This document shows positions 1 to 6,613 of a stretch of 9,060 nt of DNA, piece by piece. This DNA comes from Anaerolineales bacterium (GTDB taxonomy: Bacteria; Chloroflexota; Anaerolineae; Promineifilales; Promineifilaceae), in the NCBI GenBank assembly GCA_020432595.1, contig JAGQGA010000066.1, positions 5,329 through 14,388 on the forward strand, given 5' to 3'. The notes below the pieces were generated by a model that was given only the letters and a program-made list of their open reading frames with translations, was not told the DNA's origin and did no database searches. The number at the start of each line of letters is the position of its first letter. Position 1 is the first letter of the stretch. Both the position numbers and the translations under genes were made by a program.

Positions 1-354
1 ATCGAAGAGGCACAGCGGGAAATTTTGGATGCTTATGTGTCCGCCCGTATTGCCAATCTGTTGGTGGAGCAGCTAAAGGATTATGATGTCATTACCCAGC
101 GCGACCGCCATTTTATTGTTCTGCTGCCCGAAACAGATAACGACAAGGTATCGGAAATCGTAGATCGCCTTAAGCGGACTGCGCGTGAGCAGCTAGGTTT
201 GGAATTCAAAATTGGCTTATCAACATTTCCTGATGAAGCCGTTACGTTTGAACGGCTTCTGGAACAGGCGGAGGCAAAAATGGAACAAACTCCAGTGATT
301 GCCGAACGCCATTTGGAATTAGCCGCAGCATCTGTGAATGGTGTTGCCCACTAA
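1..354 (+). CDS. GGDEF-like (diguanylate cyclase family) domain protein, C-terminal part
   Basis: Only the last 117 residues are visible; the frame is open from base 1, so the gene begins outside the window. The pattern fits the C-terminal half of a GGDEF domain: a strand reading RDRHFIVLLPET (about residues 35-46), a helix of alternating charges, then IGLSTFPDEAVTFERLLEQA followed by an alanine/lysine-rich end, the place where GGDEF proteins have the strand-turn-helix 'G-x-A-x-(Y/F)-P-x-D'. The signature GGDEF loop is not recognisable: RDRHF occupies the equivalent strand, so a catalytically degenerate sensor or scaffold domain is plausible. It lies 38 bp upstream of the tyrosine autokinase gene in the same direction, which suggests a regulatory role in polysaccharide production. 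Family assignment is moderately secure. Enzyme activity cannot be judged without the N-terminal part. Confidence 0.6.
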   Translation: MEEAQREILDAYVSARIANLLVEQLKDYDVITQRDRHFIVLLPETDNDKVSEIVDRLKRTAREQLGLEFKIGLSTFPDEAVTFERLLEQAEAKMEQTPVIAERHLELAAASVNGVAH

Positions 355-380
355 AGTTTTATCAATAACCAAGAGATATA

Positions 381-386
381 GGGAGG
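381..386 (+). promoter_or_regulatory. Ribosome-binding site deciding a TTG start
   Basis: GGGAGG lies six bases before TTG at 393. The core is strong and well spaced and no ATG competes nearby, so it fixes the unusual start of the tyrosine autokinase gene. The first in-frame ATG (414) would cut into the segment leading to the first membrane helix and has no such site. Confidence 0.8.
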
Positions 387-392
387 TACACA

Positions 393-2084
393 TTGGACCA
401 ACGTTACCTAAATATGATTCGCCGCTGGCTTTGGGTGGTATTGCTAGCGACTTTGATTGCTGGTGGAACCACCTACTGGATTAGCCTGCAGCAGCCGGTG
501 TTTTATGAAGCACAAGCGCGTTTGATTGTCGGGCCTGGTATTGACAGCCTAAACCCAGAGCTAAACGATTTGCGAACGGGCGGCCAGCTTTTGCAGACCT
601 ATGCCGAATTGGCAACATCACGCCCGGTGTTGCAGCATGTTGTTGACCGACTGGGGTTGAATGTCACAACGGTCGTTTTGGAACACGGGATTACCGTTCG
701 TGCAGACCAAGAAACGCAATTTTTGAGCGTGAAGGTGCAGGATGGCAACCCGACCCAGGCGGCTACCATTGCCAATGCCATTGCCGACCGTCTGGTTGAG
801 CTTAGCCCCTCTAGCCCTGGCGGTTCAGCGGCGCAACTGCAAGAGCGCATGAGCGATCAAGCCCGGCGCATTGAAGACAACATTGCCAGCATTGAGGGCA
901 AGATTGTCCAGCTTGAATATGAGTTTGATTCAACCAATGATATTACGCAGAAGCGTATCATTAGTGATGAGCTGTCGCAGCAGCGGATTCGTTTGGTAGA
1001 TGCCCATGCAACCCTGGCACTATTATATGATTCACTGCAAAAGGCTTCGACCAACAAAGTGCGTCTGGTTGAACCAGCTATCGAAGGTGAGGAAGTTAGC
1101 TCACAAACGAACCTGAAAGTGATTATCGGGGCTTTGGCCGGGTTAATTTTGAGCATTTCGGTTGTACTGGTCTTTGAGTTCTTTGATGAAGCCACTGTGA
1201 AAACAACTGAAGGTGCGGGTAAGCTGACAAAGCTGCCCACGCTGGTTGGTATTGGCGAAATTCGCACGAACGAGGATGCTTTGGTGACGATTAGTCAGCC
1301 ACGGTCGCCAATTTCTGAGGCGTATCGTGTGTTGCGGACAAGCATTCAGTTCTCGTCGGTGGATAACCCGAACCGGACGCTGCTGGTTACTAGCTCGATT
1401 CCGGGTGAAGGGAAAAGCACGACAGCGGCTAACCTGGCCGTCGTGATGGCGCAGGCTGGGCACAATGTGCTGCTGGTGGATACGGATTTACGTCGGCCGG
1501 CGCAGGATCAGATTTTTGAGCTGCCGAATCGGCGCGGCTTAACCAGCTTGCTGCTGGAGTTTAATGTGGCCGAAGGTGACCACAACATGCGGGCGCTGCT
1601 GAACGATGTGGTGCAGGAGACTCGTGTAGAAGGGCTGCACCTGTTGAGCAGCGGGCCGGTACCGCCAAACCCATCAGAACTGTTGGGTTCCACCAAGATG
1701 AAGACGCTGCTGCACGCCCTGGGCAATGCGTATGACTACGTGATTCTGGATAGCCCGGCTGTGCTGGCGGCCACAGATGCGGCGGTTTTGAGCGTGTTGG
1801 CCGATGGGACGCTGGTGACGGCGCTGGCTGGCAAGAGCCGCAAGACGCATTTGAGCCAGGCGGTTGAACAACTGCGTGAAGTGAATGCCAATCTGATGGG
1901 TGTTATCTTGAATGGTTTGTCGGCGAAGAGCGATAGCTATGGTATGTACTATCGTGAGGCCAGCAGCAGCTATAACGTGAACGCTTCGGCTCCGAAGCGG
2001 GGTTGGTTTGGCCGTTCGCGGGATAAGCAGAAGAAGGCTGCGCCTAAAACCAAGACGGTAACGGCCGGTAAATCGGCTGATTAG
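393..2084 (+). CDS. Polysaccharide chain-length regulator fused to tyrosine autokinase (Wzc/BY-kinase type)
   Basis: This inner-membrane protein of 563 residues controls polymerisation and export of a surface polysaccharide through cycles of tyrosine autophosphorylation. An N-terminal Wzz-type domain is bounded by two membrane helices (about 11-30 and 241-263), with a predicted coiled coil (about 148-220) in the extracytoplasmic loop. After the conserved ISEAYRVLRTSIQFS (307-321) comes the cytoplasmic kinase: Walker A SSIPGEGKST (334-343), Walker A' LLVDTDLRRP (360-369), the PNPSELL motif (426-432) and Walker B YVILDSP (449-455). The C-terminal tail carries Tyr516, Tyr519, Tyr520 and Tyr527, a short tyrosine cluster that would be the phosphorylation site, and then a Lys/Arg-rich end. 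Length and domain order fit the fused one-chain form rather than separate CapA/CapB-like subunits. Start is TTG, chosen from its strong ribosome-binding site. Confidence 0.93.
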   Translation: MDQRYLNMIRRWLWVVLLATLIAGGTTYWISLQQPVFYEAQARLIVGPGIDSLNPELNDLRTGGQLLQTYAELATSRPVLQHVVDRLGLNVTTVVLEHGITVRADQETQFLSVKVQDGNPTQAATIANAIADRLVELSPSSPGGSAAQLQERMSDQARRIEDNIASIEGKIVQLEYEFDSTNDITQKRIISDELSQQRIRLVDAHATLALLYDSLQKASTNKVRLVEPAIEGEEVSSQTNLKVIIGALAGLILSISVVLVFEFFDEATVKTTEGAGKLTKLPTLVGIGEIRTNEDALVTISQPRSPISEAYRVLRTSIQFSSVDNPNRTLLVTSSIPGEGKSTTAANLAVVMAQAGHNVLLVDTDLRRPAQDQIFELPNRRGLTSLLLEFNVAEGDHNMRALLNDVVQETRVEGLHLLSSGPVPPNPSELLGSTKMKTLLHALGNAYDYVILDSPAVLAATDAAVLSVLADGTLVTALAGKSRKTHLSQAVEQLREVNANLMGVILNGLSAKSDSYGMYYREASSSYNVNASAPKRGWFGRSRDKQKKAAPKTKTVTAGKSAD

Positions 2085-2170
2085 TTTGAAAGATTGTTGG
2101 CAGGTTGCAGGTGGCAGGGTGCGGTTAGCAGCTTGGTGCTTGCAACCTGTTCCATAAATGATGTATAGGT
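2085..2170. other. Short intergenic gap with a 9-bp inverted repeat
   Basis: CAGGTTGCA (2101-2109) and TGCAACCTG (2141-2149) can pair across a 31-base loop, and the left part repeats GCAGG-type words (GGCAGG, GCAGG, GGCAGGG). No T-run follows, so a standard terminator is unlikely. It could be a weak attenuating hairpin between the kinase gene and the next gene, or repeat debris. Confidence 0.3.
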
Positions 2171-3430
2171 ATGATGAATATGCACCCCTTATTGCTTCGT
2201 ACAGTAGAGACAATTGAAACAGCCGAGGTTACGTATTGTGTGATGCGTGACGGGGAGCGGCTGGAGGATTATGAGCAGGGGGGAGAGGTGGATTTGTTGG
2301 TGGCGCGACGGGAGTTGAAGCTGCTGCGCGGGCTGCTGCGGCGGCTGGGGTTTGTGGAGCTGCCGGGCTGGGGATATGCGCCGCACCACTTTTTTGTAGC
2401 GTATGATATGGAGTCGGATAGTTGGCTGAAGCTGGATGTGGTAACGGCCGTTTCCTTCGGTTCCCCCATTCACGCCCTGCCCAGCTCATTGGCAAGCAAC
2501 TGCTTGCAAAATCGGCGGCGCTGTGGGCTAACCTACGTGCCGTCGCCCGAAGATGAATTGATCACGATGCTGCTGCACTGCGTGCTGGACAAGGGGTATT
2601 TTGCCCCGCACCGGTCGGCGCGGCTACAGGCGTTGTGTGCTGAAATTACCGATGAGCCGTATATGTCGCGGCTGGTGGCGGCGTACTGGATGCCGCAGGC
2701 GACGTGGGCGGATTTGGAACGATACATTAGGCAGGGGGAGTGGACGCTGCTGCTGGCGCACAAAGGGGCGTTGACGCGGCTGCTGAAGGAACGGGCACCG
2801 CTGAAAACGGCCGTTAATCTCCTCTCCGCCCGCGTGGCCCGCAAAGCCAACCGGGTACGCAACCTGGTCAAACCATCGGCTCAGTCTGTCACGCTGCTGG
2901 CTCCCGACGGGGCGGGCAAGTCCACCCTGGCTAAAGGGATCGAATCCTCACTTTACTTTCCCACCCGCCAAATCTACATGGGCATGTACCAGAAAGGAGC
3001 CGCCGACAAGCTGCTGAAGCTGCCGGGAATGGGGTTTGTGGGGCGGATTTTGCTGCAGTGGGGACGATATGCCAGGGCGCGATGGCACCAGGCAAACGGC
3101 CGTTTTGTCATTTTCGACCGCTACACCTACGATGCCATGCTGCCCAGCAGCAAAAAATTGAGCCGAGGCAAAGAGCTACGCCGTTGGGCACTCGCCCACG
3201 CCTGCCCCGCGCCCGACCTCATTCTCTTTCTCGACGCACCCGGCGAAGTGCTGTACGCCCGCAAAGGGGAACACAGCCCCGCCTTTCTCGAAGAGCAGCG
3301 CCAAGGGTATTTGCAGCTTAAACAGGAACTGCCGCAGATGCAGGTAGTGAATGTTGACCGCGACTCCGACTACGTGCGCCGCGAAGTTACCTCAATTATC
3401 TGGCGCAGTTACGCGCAAAATCTAAACTAA
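2171..3430 (+). CDS. Nucleotidyltransferase-like domain fused to thymidylate-kinase-like P-loop domain
   Basis: Residues 1 to about 130 resemble a minimal nucleotidyltransferase fold: GEVDLLV (38-44) supplies an acidic pair (Glu39, Asp41) in place of the usual Asp-x-Asp, and LKLDVV (86-91) gives a third acid, Asp89. A helical linker follows. From about 238 the protein is like thymidylate kinase: P-loop APDGAGKST (244-252), the DRY of the substrate-binding segment (316-318), and PDLILFLDAPGEVLYARKGE (348-367), matching the strand and arginine-bearing lid region of that family. True dTMP kinases are about 210 residues with no such N-terminal domain, so this is probably not the housekeeping enzyme. 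In a glycan cluster it may phosphorylate or activate a sugar or lipid precursor; the substrate is unknown. The start is uncertain: ATG codons at 2171, 2174 and 2180 are in frame, and only the last is well spaced from the weak AGG at 2167. Three AACGGCCGTT copies lie inside. Confidence 0.75.
   Translation: MMNMHPLLLRTVETIETAEVTYCVMRDGERLEDYEQGGEVDLLVARRELKLLRGLLRRLGFVELPGWGYAPHHFFVAYDMESDSWLKLDVVTAVSFGSPIHALPSSLASNCLQNRRRCGLTYVPSPEDELITMLLHCVLDKGYFAPHRSARLQALCAEITDEPYMSRLVAAYWMPQATWADLERYIRQGEWTLLLAHKGALTRLLKERAPLKTAVNLLSARVARKANRVRNLVKPSAQSVTLLAPDGAGKSTLAKGIESSLYFPTRQIYMGMYQKGAADKLLKLPGMGFVGRILLQWGRYARARWHQANGRFVIFDRYTYDAMLPSSKKLSRGKELRRWALAHACPAPDLILFLDAPGEVLYARKGEHSPAFLEEQRQGYLQLKQELPQMQVVNVDRDSDYVRREVTSIIWRSYAQNLN
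2443..2452. repeat. AACGGCCGTT palindrome, copy 1 (intragenic)
   Basis: Exact copy inside the nucleotidyltransferase/kinase gene, read in frame as Thr-Ala-Val. In the 60 bases to its left I count 20 G and 8 C; in the 60 to its right 10 G and 23 C. Confidence 0.85.
2806..2815. repeat. AACGGCCGTT palindrome, copy 2 (intragenic)
   Basis: Exact copy at the linker between the two domains of the same gene, read as Thr-Ala-Val. The left 60 bases have 24 G and 16 C; the right 60 have 13 G and 25 C. Confidence 0.85.
3095..3104. repeat. AACGGCCGTT palindrome, copy 3 (intragenic)
   Basis: Exact copy read as Asn-Gly-Arg-Phe, so its frame differs from copies 1, 2 and 4. The left 60 bases have 25 G and 12 C; the right 60 have 11 G and 19 C. 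Confidence 0.85.
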
Positions 3431-3446
3431 ACGGAGGGGCCAAGCC

Positions 3447-4763
3447 ATGATCCAAGAACAGACTGCCACCCCAATTGAGCGCGTGGAAGATATTGACCCA
3501 CGCGCCTACCAGCGGCTCGATGGGGCTGACCAAATCAAGGTCGCCTACATGATGTCGCGCTTCCCCAAAATTACCGAGACCTTTATCCTCTATGAAATGC
3601 TGGCGATGGAGCAGCACGGGGTAACGGTGGAGGTGTATCCCATCCAGCGGGAAAAAACCAACGTTATTCACCCCGAAGCCCAATCGTTTGTGGCGCGGGC
3701 CAACTTTTTGCCCTGGGTCAATGGTGACATTGTGGCCGCCAATGTGCGAATGCTGCGGCGCAAACCGCTGACCTATCTGCATACGCTGTGGACGCTGATC
3801 CGCGCTAACCTGGGTAGTCGTTGGTATCTAACGGGCAAATTAGCGTTGTTTCCCAAGTCGGTGCGCTTTGCCGAGATGATGGAAGCGGACGAAATCACCC
3901 ATATTCACGCCCATTTTGCTAGTTTTCCGGCGGCGGCGGCGTATATTGTCCATCGGCTGACGGGGATTCCCTACAGCTTTACGGGGCATGGTTCTGATTT
4001 GAACCGAGATCGCCACATGCTGAAGGAAAAGGTGGAGGCGGCGACGACGGTGGTGCCGATTTCGGAATTTTTCCGGCGGATGATTTTGGAAGAGTGTGGG
4101 CTGCACAATGATACCAAGGTGGTGGTGGTGCATGTGGGGGTGGATACGGCCGTTTTTGAGCCGCGTACCGAACCGACTCCATTTGAAAAAGGTGAGGGGC
4201 CGTTTGTAATAACGGCCGTTGGTACCCTGCACGAAGTCAAAGGCCAAACCTACCTCATTCAGGCGTGCCGTGAGTTGAAAAAGCGGGGCGTGGAATTCCA
4301 ATGCCATTTTGTGGGGGATGGCCCCGACGAAACCGAACTGCGGCGGCAGGTAAGCGAGTGGGGGCTAGACGACAACGTGATCTTCCATTTGCGGCAGCCG
4401 CGTGAGTTTGTGGTGGGCATTTTGAAGAAGACGGATGTGTTGGTGCAGGCGAGTGTGCCGAGCAGCGACGGCCGACGGGAGGGGATTCCAGTGGTGCTGA
4501 TGGAGGCGATGGGCAGCGGTGTCCCGGTCATCTCCACCCGCATGTCGGGCATTCCCGAACTGGTGCACGATGGCGAGTGCGGGCTGCTGGTGGAACCAAA
4601 AGAGGTGGGGCAGTTGGCTGATGCCATTCAGCGGCTGTACGACGATGCCGACCTGCGGCAGCGGTTTGGCGTGTCGGGACGGGAGAAAGTCATTCGGGAG
4701 TTTGACTTGAATTTGAATGCGGTCACCTTGGCCCAATATTTCACCAAAAGGGATGAATCGTGA
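3447..4763 (+). CDS. Glycosyltransferase family 4 (GT-B fold), exopolysaccharide assembly
   Basis: A 438-residue retaining glycosyltransferase that would transfer a sugar from a nucleotide donor to the growing lipid-linked repeat unit at the cytoplasmic face. The N-terminal domain opens with VAYMMSRFPKITETFI (32-47), like the WcaL/ExoL-type branch, and has HIHAHFA (152-158) and TGHGSD (179-184). The C-terminal nucleotide-binding domain carries VGTLHEVKG (258-266), FVGDGPDE (288-295) and the E-x7-E motif in EGIPVVLME (Glu345, Glu353), followed by GVPVISTRMSGIPELV. Length is normal and all key residues are present. GGAGGGG at 3433-3439, seven bases before ATG, supports the start. The gene is 16 bp after its upstream neighbour and overlaps the GT2 gene, so the three are probably translated from one message. 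Donor and acceptor sugars cannot be read from the sequence. Confidence 0.93.
   Translation: MIQEQTATPIERVEDIDPRAYQRLDGADQIKVAYMMSRFPKITETFILYEMLAMEQHGVTVEVYPIQREKTNVIHPEAQSFVARANFLPWVNGDIVAANVRMLRRKPLTYLHTLWTLIRANLGSRWYLTGKLALFPKSVRFAEMMEADEITHIHAHFASFPAAAAYIVHRLTGIPYSFTGHGSDLNRDRHMLKEKVEAATTVVPISEFFRRMILEECGLHNDTKVVVVHVGVDTAVFEPRTEPTPFEKGEGPFVITAVGTLHEVKGQTYLIQACRELKKRGVEFQCHFVGDGPDETELRRQVSEWGLDDNVIFHLRQPREFVVGILKKTDVLVQASVPSSDGRREGIPVVLMEAMGSGVPVISTRMSGIPELVHDGECGLLVEPKEVGQLADAIQRLYDDADLRQRFGVSGREKVIREFDLNLNAVTLAQYFTKRDES
4146..4153. repeat. ACGGCCGT core, degenerate motif copy (intragenic)
   Basis: One outer base pair is lost compared with AACGGCCGTT (TACGGCCGTT at 4145-4154). It reads Thr-Ala-Val in frame. 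The 60 bases to its left have 27 G and 6 C, the strongest bias I counted around any copy; the first 37 bases on the right are C-richer before the trend turns again ahead of the next copy. Confidence 0.6.
4211..4220. repeat. AACGGCCGTT palindrome, copy 4 (intragenic)
   Basis: Exact copy in the GT4 gene, read as Thr-Ala-Val just before the conserved Val-Gly-Thr-Leu segment. The skew change here is weak over 60 bases (17 G, 13 C left; 15 G, 17 C right), partly because another core lies 65 bp upstream. Confidence 0.85.
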
Positions 4764-5908
4764 TGAGACGCACACTTTTTTGGGGTTCGGTTGGTTTAAT
4801 CATCTACACCTACCTCATTTACCCAGTCATTGTATTTTTTCGGGGGATTTTTAGTGCCAAACCGTACAAAACGGCTGACATCACCCCCAAAGTTAGCATG
4901 ATTATTGCTGCCTACAACGAGGCCAACAGCATTGGTGCCAAGCTCGACAACGTGCTGGCGCTGGACTATCCCCGTGAGCAACTGGAAGTACTGGTCGCTT
5001 CCGATGGCTCCAACGACGGCACGAACGAGATTGTGGCGCGATATGCTCAACACGGTATTCGGCTGCTGGCGCTGCCGCGTGCGGGCAAAGCCCCGGCGCT
5101 GAACGCGGCGGTGAAGGAATCTACAGGCGAGATTTTGGTCTTTTCCGATGCCAACAGCATGTACCGCGAAGATGCAATTCGTGGCCTGGTGCGGCCGTTT
5201 GCCGACCCTGAAGTGGGTGGCGTGGCGGGTAACCAAACGTACCGCAAAAATGGGGCATCGAGCAGTGGCGACGGTGAGCGTGGCTACTGGAACTTTGATC
5301 AGTTCTTGAAGAAAGCGCAAAGCCGCGCCGGCAATGCCATTTCGGCGACGGGTGCGATTTATGCCATTCGCCGGTCGCTGTTTATGACGGTGCCGGATGG
5401 GGTGACGGATGATTTTGTGACCTCGACGCGGGTGATTGCCCAGGGTTTCCGGCTGGTTTATGCGCCGGACGCGGTGGCCTATGAAGCGGTGGCGAAGTCG
5501 GGCAAGGCGGAGTTTGGCCGCAAGGTGCGGGTGATGACCCGTGGGCTGAATTCGGTGCTGACGATGCGCGAACTGCTGAATCCGTTCCGCTATGGCTTCT
5601 ATTCGTTCCAAATCTTTTCGCACAAGGTGCTGCGACGGCTGGTGGCGTTCCCCTTGCTGCTGCTGTTTGTGGTCAGCCCGCTGTTGTGGCCGCTGGGTAT
5701 CATTTACCAGTTGGCGACACTGGGGCAGGTGGCGTTTTATGGGTTGGGGGCGGTTGGTTGGTTGTTTAGCGAGAAGCGGTTTGCCAACTCGAAGCTGTTT
5801 ACGATTCCCTTCTTTTTTATCATGGTGAATTATTCGGCGATGCTGGCGACGATTAATGTGATTCGTGGTCGGCGGATTGACCGTTGGGAGACGCAGCGGC
5901 AGGATTAG
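4760..5908 (+). CDS. Membrane-bound glycosyltransferase family 2 (GT-A fold)
   Basis: An inverting glycosyltransferase of 382 residues, anchored by an N-terminal helix (about 6-29) and three C-terminal hydrophobic segments (about 293-313, 314-336 and 347-368). The GT-A core shows VSMIIAAYNE (45-54), ASDGSNDGT (80-88), GKAPALNAAV (109-118), a metal-binding FSDANS (128-133, Asp-Ala-Asn in place of Asp-x-Asp) and GVTDDFV (214-220), whose Asp pair fits the catalytic-base position. A basic KVRVMTRG (255-262) stands where processive enzymes carry Gln-x-x-Arg-Trp, so addition of a single sugar is more likely than cellulose- or hyaluronan-type polymerisation. The start is GTG 4760 or ATG 4763, next to each other; both overlap the GT4 stop (TGA 4761-4763), and AAGGGA at 4748-4753 serves either one. 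The stop codon abuts a 40-bp palindrome. Confidence 0.9.
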   Translation: MMRRTLFWGSVGLIIYTYLIYPVIVFFRGIFSAKPYKTADITPKVSMIIAAYNEANSIGAKLDNVLALDYPREQLEVLVASDGSNDGTNEIVARYAQHGIRLLALPRAGKAPALNAAVKESTGEILVFSDANSMYREDAIRGLVRPFADPEVGGVAGNQTYRKNGASSSGDGERGYWNFDQFLKKAQSRAGNAISATGAIYAIRRSLFMTVPDGVTDDFVTSTRVIAQGFRLVYAPDAVAYEAVAKSGKAEFGRKVRVMTRGLNSVLTMRELLNPFRYGFYSFQIFSHKVLRRLVAFPLLLLFVVSPLLWPLGIIYQLATLGQVAFYGLGAVGWLFSEKRFANSKLFTIPFFFIMVNYSAMLATINVIRGRRIDRWETQRQD

Positions 5909-5947
5909 ATGTGGTGGGGGAAAACGGCCGTTTTCCCCCACCACATC
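5908..5947. repeat. Perfect 40-bp palindrome at the end of the polysaccharide cluster, possible terminator
   Basis: Two 20-base arms match perfectly about the centre of AACGGCCGTT (5923-5932). It starts at the last base of the GT2 stop codon and separates convergent genes. A hairpin with a four-base loop would be very stable, so it may stop transcription from both sides or protect mRNA ends. There is no U-tract after it, so factor-independent termination is not certain. Confidence 0.85.
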
Positions 5948-5955
5948 ACAAAACT

Positions 5956-6011
5956 ACAGATGAACACGGATGAGCACAGATTTTTATCCGTGTTTATTTG
6001 TGTTCATCTGT
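5956..6011. repeat. Imperfect 56-bp inverted repeat, intergenic
   Basis: The outer 12 bases pair perfectly (5956-5967 with 6000-6011, ACAGATGAACAC and its complement). The inner part pairs with several mismatches around a T-rich centre. Words of the type ACACGGAT recur further right. Open frames through it encode low-complexity products and are not credible genes. Similar elements are scattered in many environmental genomes, in my recollection; I cannot check that here. Confidence 0.65.
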
Positions 6012-6016
6012 GGTTA

Positions 6017-6032
6017 AAAAACGGCCGTTTTT
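6017..6032. repeat. AACGGCCGTT palindrome, copy 6, extended to 16 bp
   Basis: The motif is flanked by A-runs on the left and T-runs on the right, giving a perfect 16-bp palindrome. The T-tract could serve as the end of a small terminator for transcripts arriving from the left. Confidence 0.75.
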
Positions 6033-6050
6033 CCCCAAAAAATTTACCGT

Positions 6051-6111
6051 ACACGGAAGGACACGGAATTACACGGAACTTTTTCCCGTGCCCTTCCGCG
6101 TTCTTCTGTGT
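6051..6111. repeat. Second imperfect inverted repeat, intergenic
   Basis: The left arm contains ACACGGAAGGACACGGAA. The right arm is an approximate reverse complement (starting CCCGTGCCC and ending TTCTGTGT), with scattered mismatches and a short T-rich loop. It resembles the 5956-6011 element in length and word content, suggesting a small repeat family. Confidence 0.55.
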
Positions 6112-6116
6112 TCAAA

Positions 6117-6163
6117 AACGGCCGTTTCTTCCCCACCTTCTCATCCACCAAAACGGCCGTTTT
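6117..6163. repeat. 47-bp direct repeat, left copy, with two motif palindromes
   Basis: It begins and ends with the AACGGCCGTT motif (exact at 6117-6126 and 6152-6161) with a C/T-rich spacer between. The right copy starts 86 bp later. Two motif palindromes bounding a pyrimidine tract look like one mobile or amplified unit. Confidence 0.65.
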
Positions 6164-6202
6164 CTCTCAATAAACACAGATACGATCAAACACGGATGGC
6201 TT

Positions 6203-6250
6203 AACGGGCGTTTCTTCCCCCATCTTCTCACTCACCAAAACGGCCGTTTT
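6203..6250. repeat. 48-bp direct repeat, right copy, with two motif palindromes
   Basis: Matches 6117-6163 with a few substitutions and one extra C. Its left motif is degenerate (AACGGGCGTT, 6203-6212); the right one (6239-6248) is exact. Confidence 0.65.
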
Positions 6251-6251
6251 T

Positions 6252-6286
6252 GACGACAGACGACAGACGACAGACGACAGACGACG
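6252..6286. repeat. 7-bp tandem repeat, five units
   Basis: Four perfect GACGACA units and a fifth differing in its last base. The unit is too short for a CRISPR or iteron array. It sits between two AACGGCCGTT copies and probably arose by slippage. Confidence 0.85.
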
Positions 6287-6296
6287 AAATGAATGG

Positions 6297-6314
6297 GGAA
6301 AACGGCCGTTTTCC
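6297..6314. repeat. AACGGCCGTT palindrome, last intergenic copy, extended to 18 bp
   Basis: GGAAAACGG and its reverse complement meet at the centre of the motif (6301-6310). It is the nearest structured element downstream of the minus-strand fragment ending at 6353 and may act as its terminator. Apart from it, 6287-6352 shows nothing recognisable. Confidence 0.7.
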
Positions 6315-6352
6315 ATCATAGCTATTTACAGAAAAAGCACCCGACTAACCAG

Positions 6353-6613
6353 TTAAGGAGAGATCAAGTCAGGAAATTCAACTGGTGTCCAGCCAATCAC
6401 GTTAACATCCCTACCCCCATTGTCATCAATATGCCACAGAAGTTGGGATTGCCAGCTCGCTGCATCCAGTAATTTTACATCTGCTTCGCTTCCATCTTCC
6501 GTTCTCATCACATACACTATTTGATTGGCTTTAGGCAGCCACCGACCCTCAAAAAAACCAGGCTCACAAACTTGCCGAATCGTGCCTGTTTGCGTGTCTA
6601 GTATAAGGCACAT
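6353..6613 (-). pseudogene. 3' remnant of a probable beta-propeller (TolB/WD40-like) protein
   Basis: The last 86 residues of a protein whose 5' part is missing. The repeat-like series LDTQTGTIRQV, GRWLPKANQIVYVM, ADVKLLDAASWQSQLLW and IGWTP has the strand-turn rhythm of a PD40/TolB blade (Gly-Arg-Trp, Ile-x-Tyr, hydrophobic-x-Asp). Sequence to its right is RHS-derived and in a different frame, so the original gene was cut at about 6606-6613. The frame stays open upstream to about 6739 only by running through the RHS remnant in a wrong frame, so that longer reading is a chimera and not a real protein. GC is lower (about 43% in 6421-6480) than in the adjoining RHS part (about 70% in 6661-6720). 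Because it follows an RHS tail, it may be the remains of a former immunity or partner gene. The beta-propeller assignment is tentative. Confidence 0.5.

Noticed and set aside
2101..2149. Hairpin before the nucleotidyltransferase/kinase gene as a terminator or riboswitch
   Set aside because: The stem is only 9 bp with a 31-base loop and no T-run, and I see no aptamer-like conserved core.
2492..2507. 7-bp inverted repeat GCAAGCA/TGCTTGC
   Set aside because: It lies in coding sequence with a two-base loop and no link to the other repeats; chance is sufficient.
4796..5944. 382-codon open frame on the minus strand across the GT2 gene
   Set aside because: It is antisense to a clear glycosyltransferase. 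Its product is rich in Arg, His, Gln and Pro with no domain pattern; the openness follows from the codon use of the real gene.
5909..6253. 114-codon open frame in the intergenic repeats
   Set aside because: Its product is built from the inverted repeats and motif copies (Asn-Gly-Arg-Phe recurs), there is no ribosome-binding site, and the underlying DNA is palindromic.
6252..6286. Tandem repeat as a CRISPR array or origin iterons
   Set aside because: The unit is 7 bp without spacers, and no Cas or replication genes are near.
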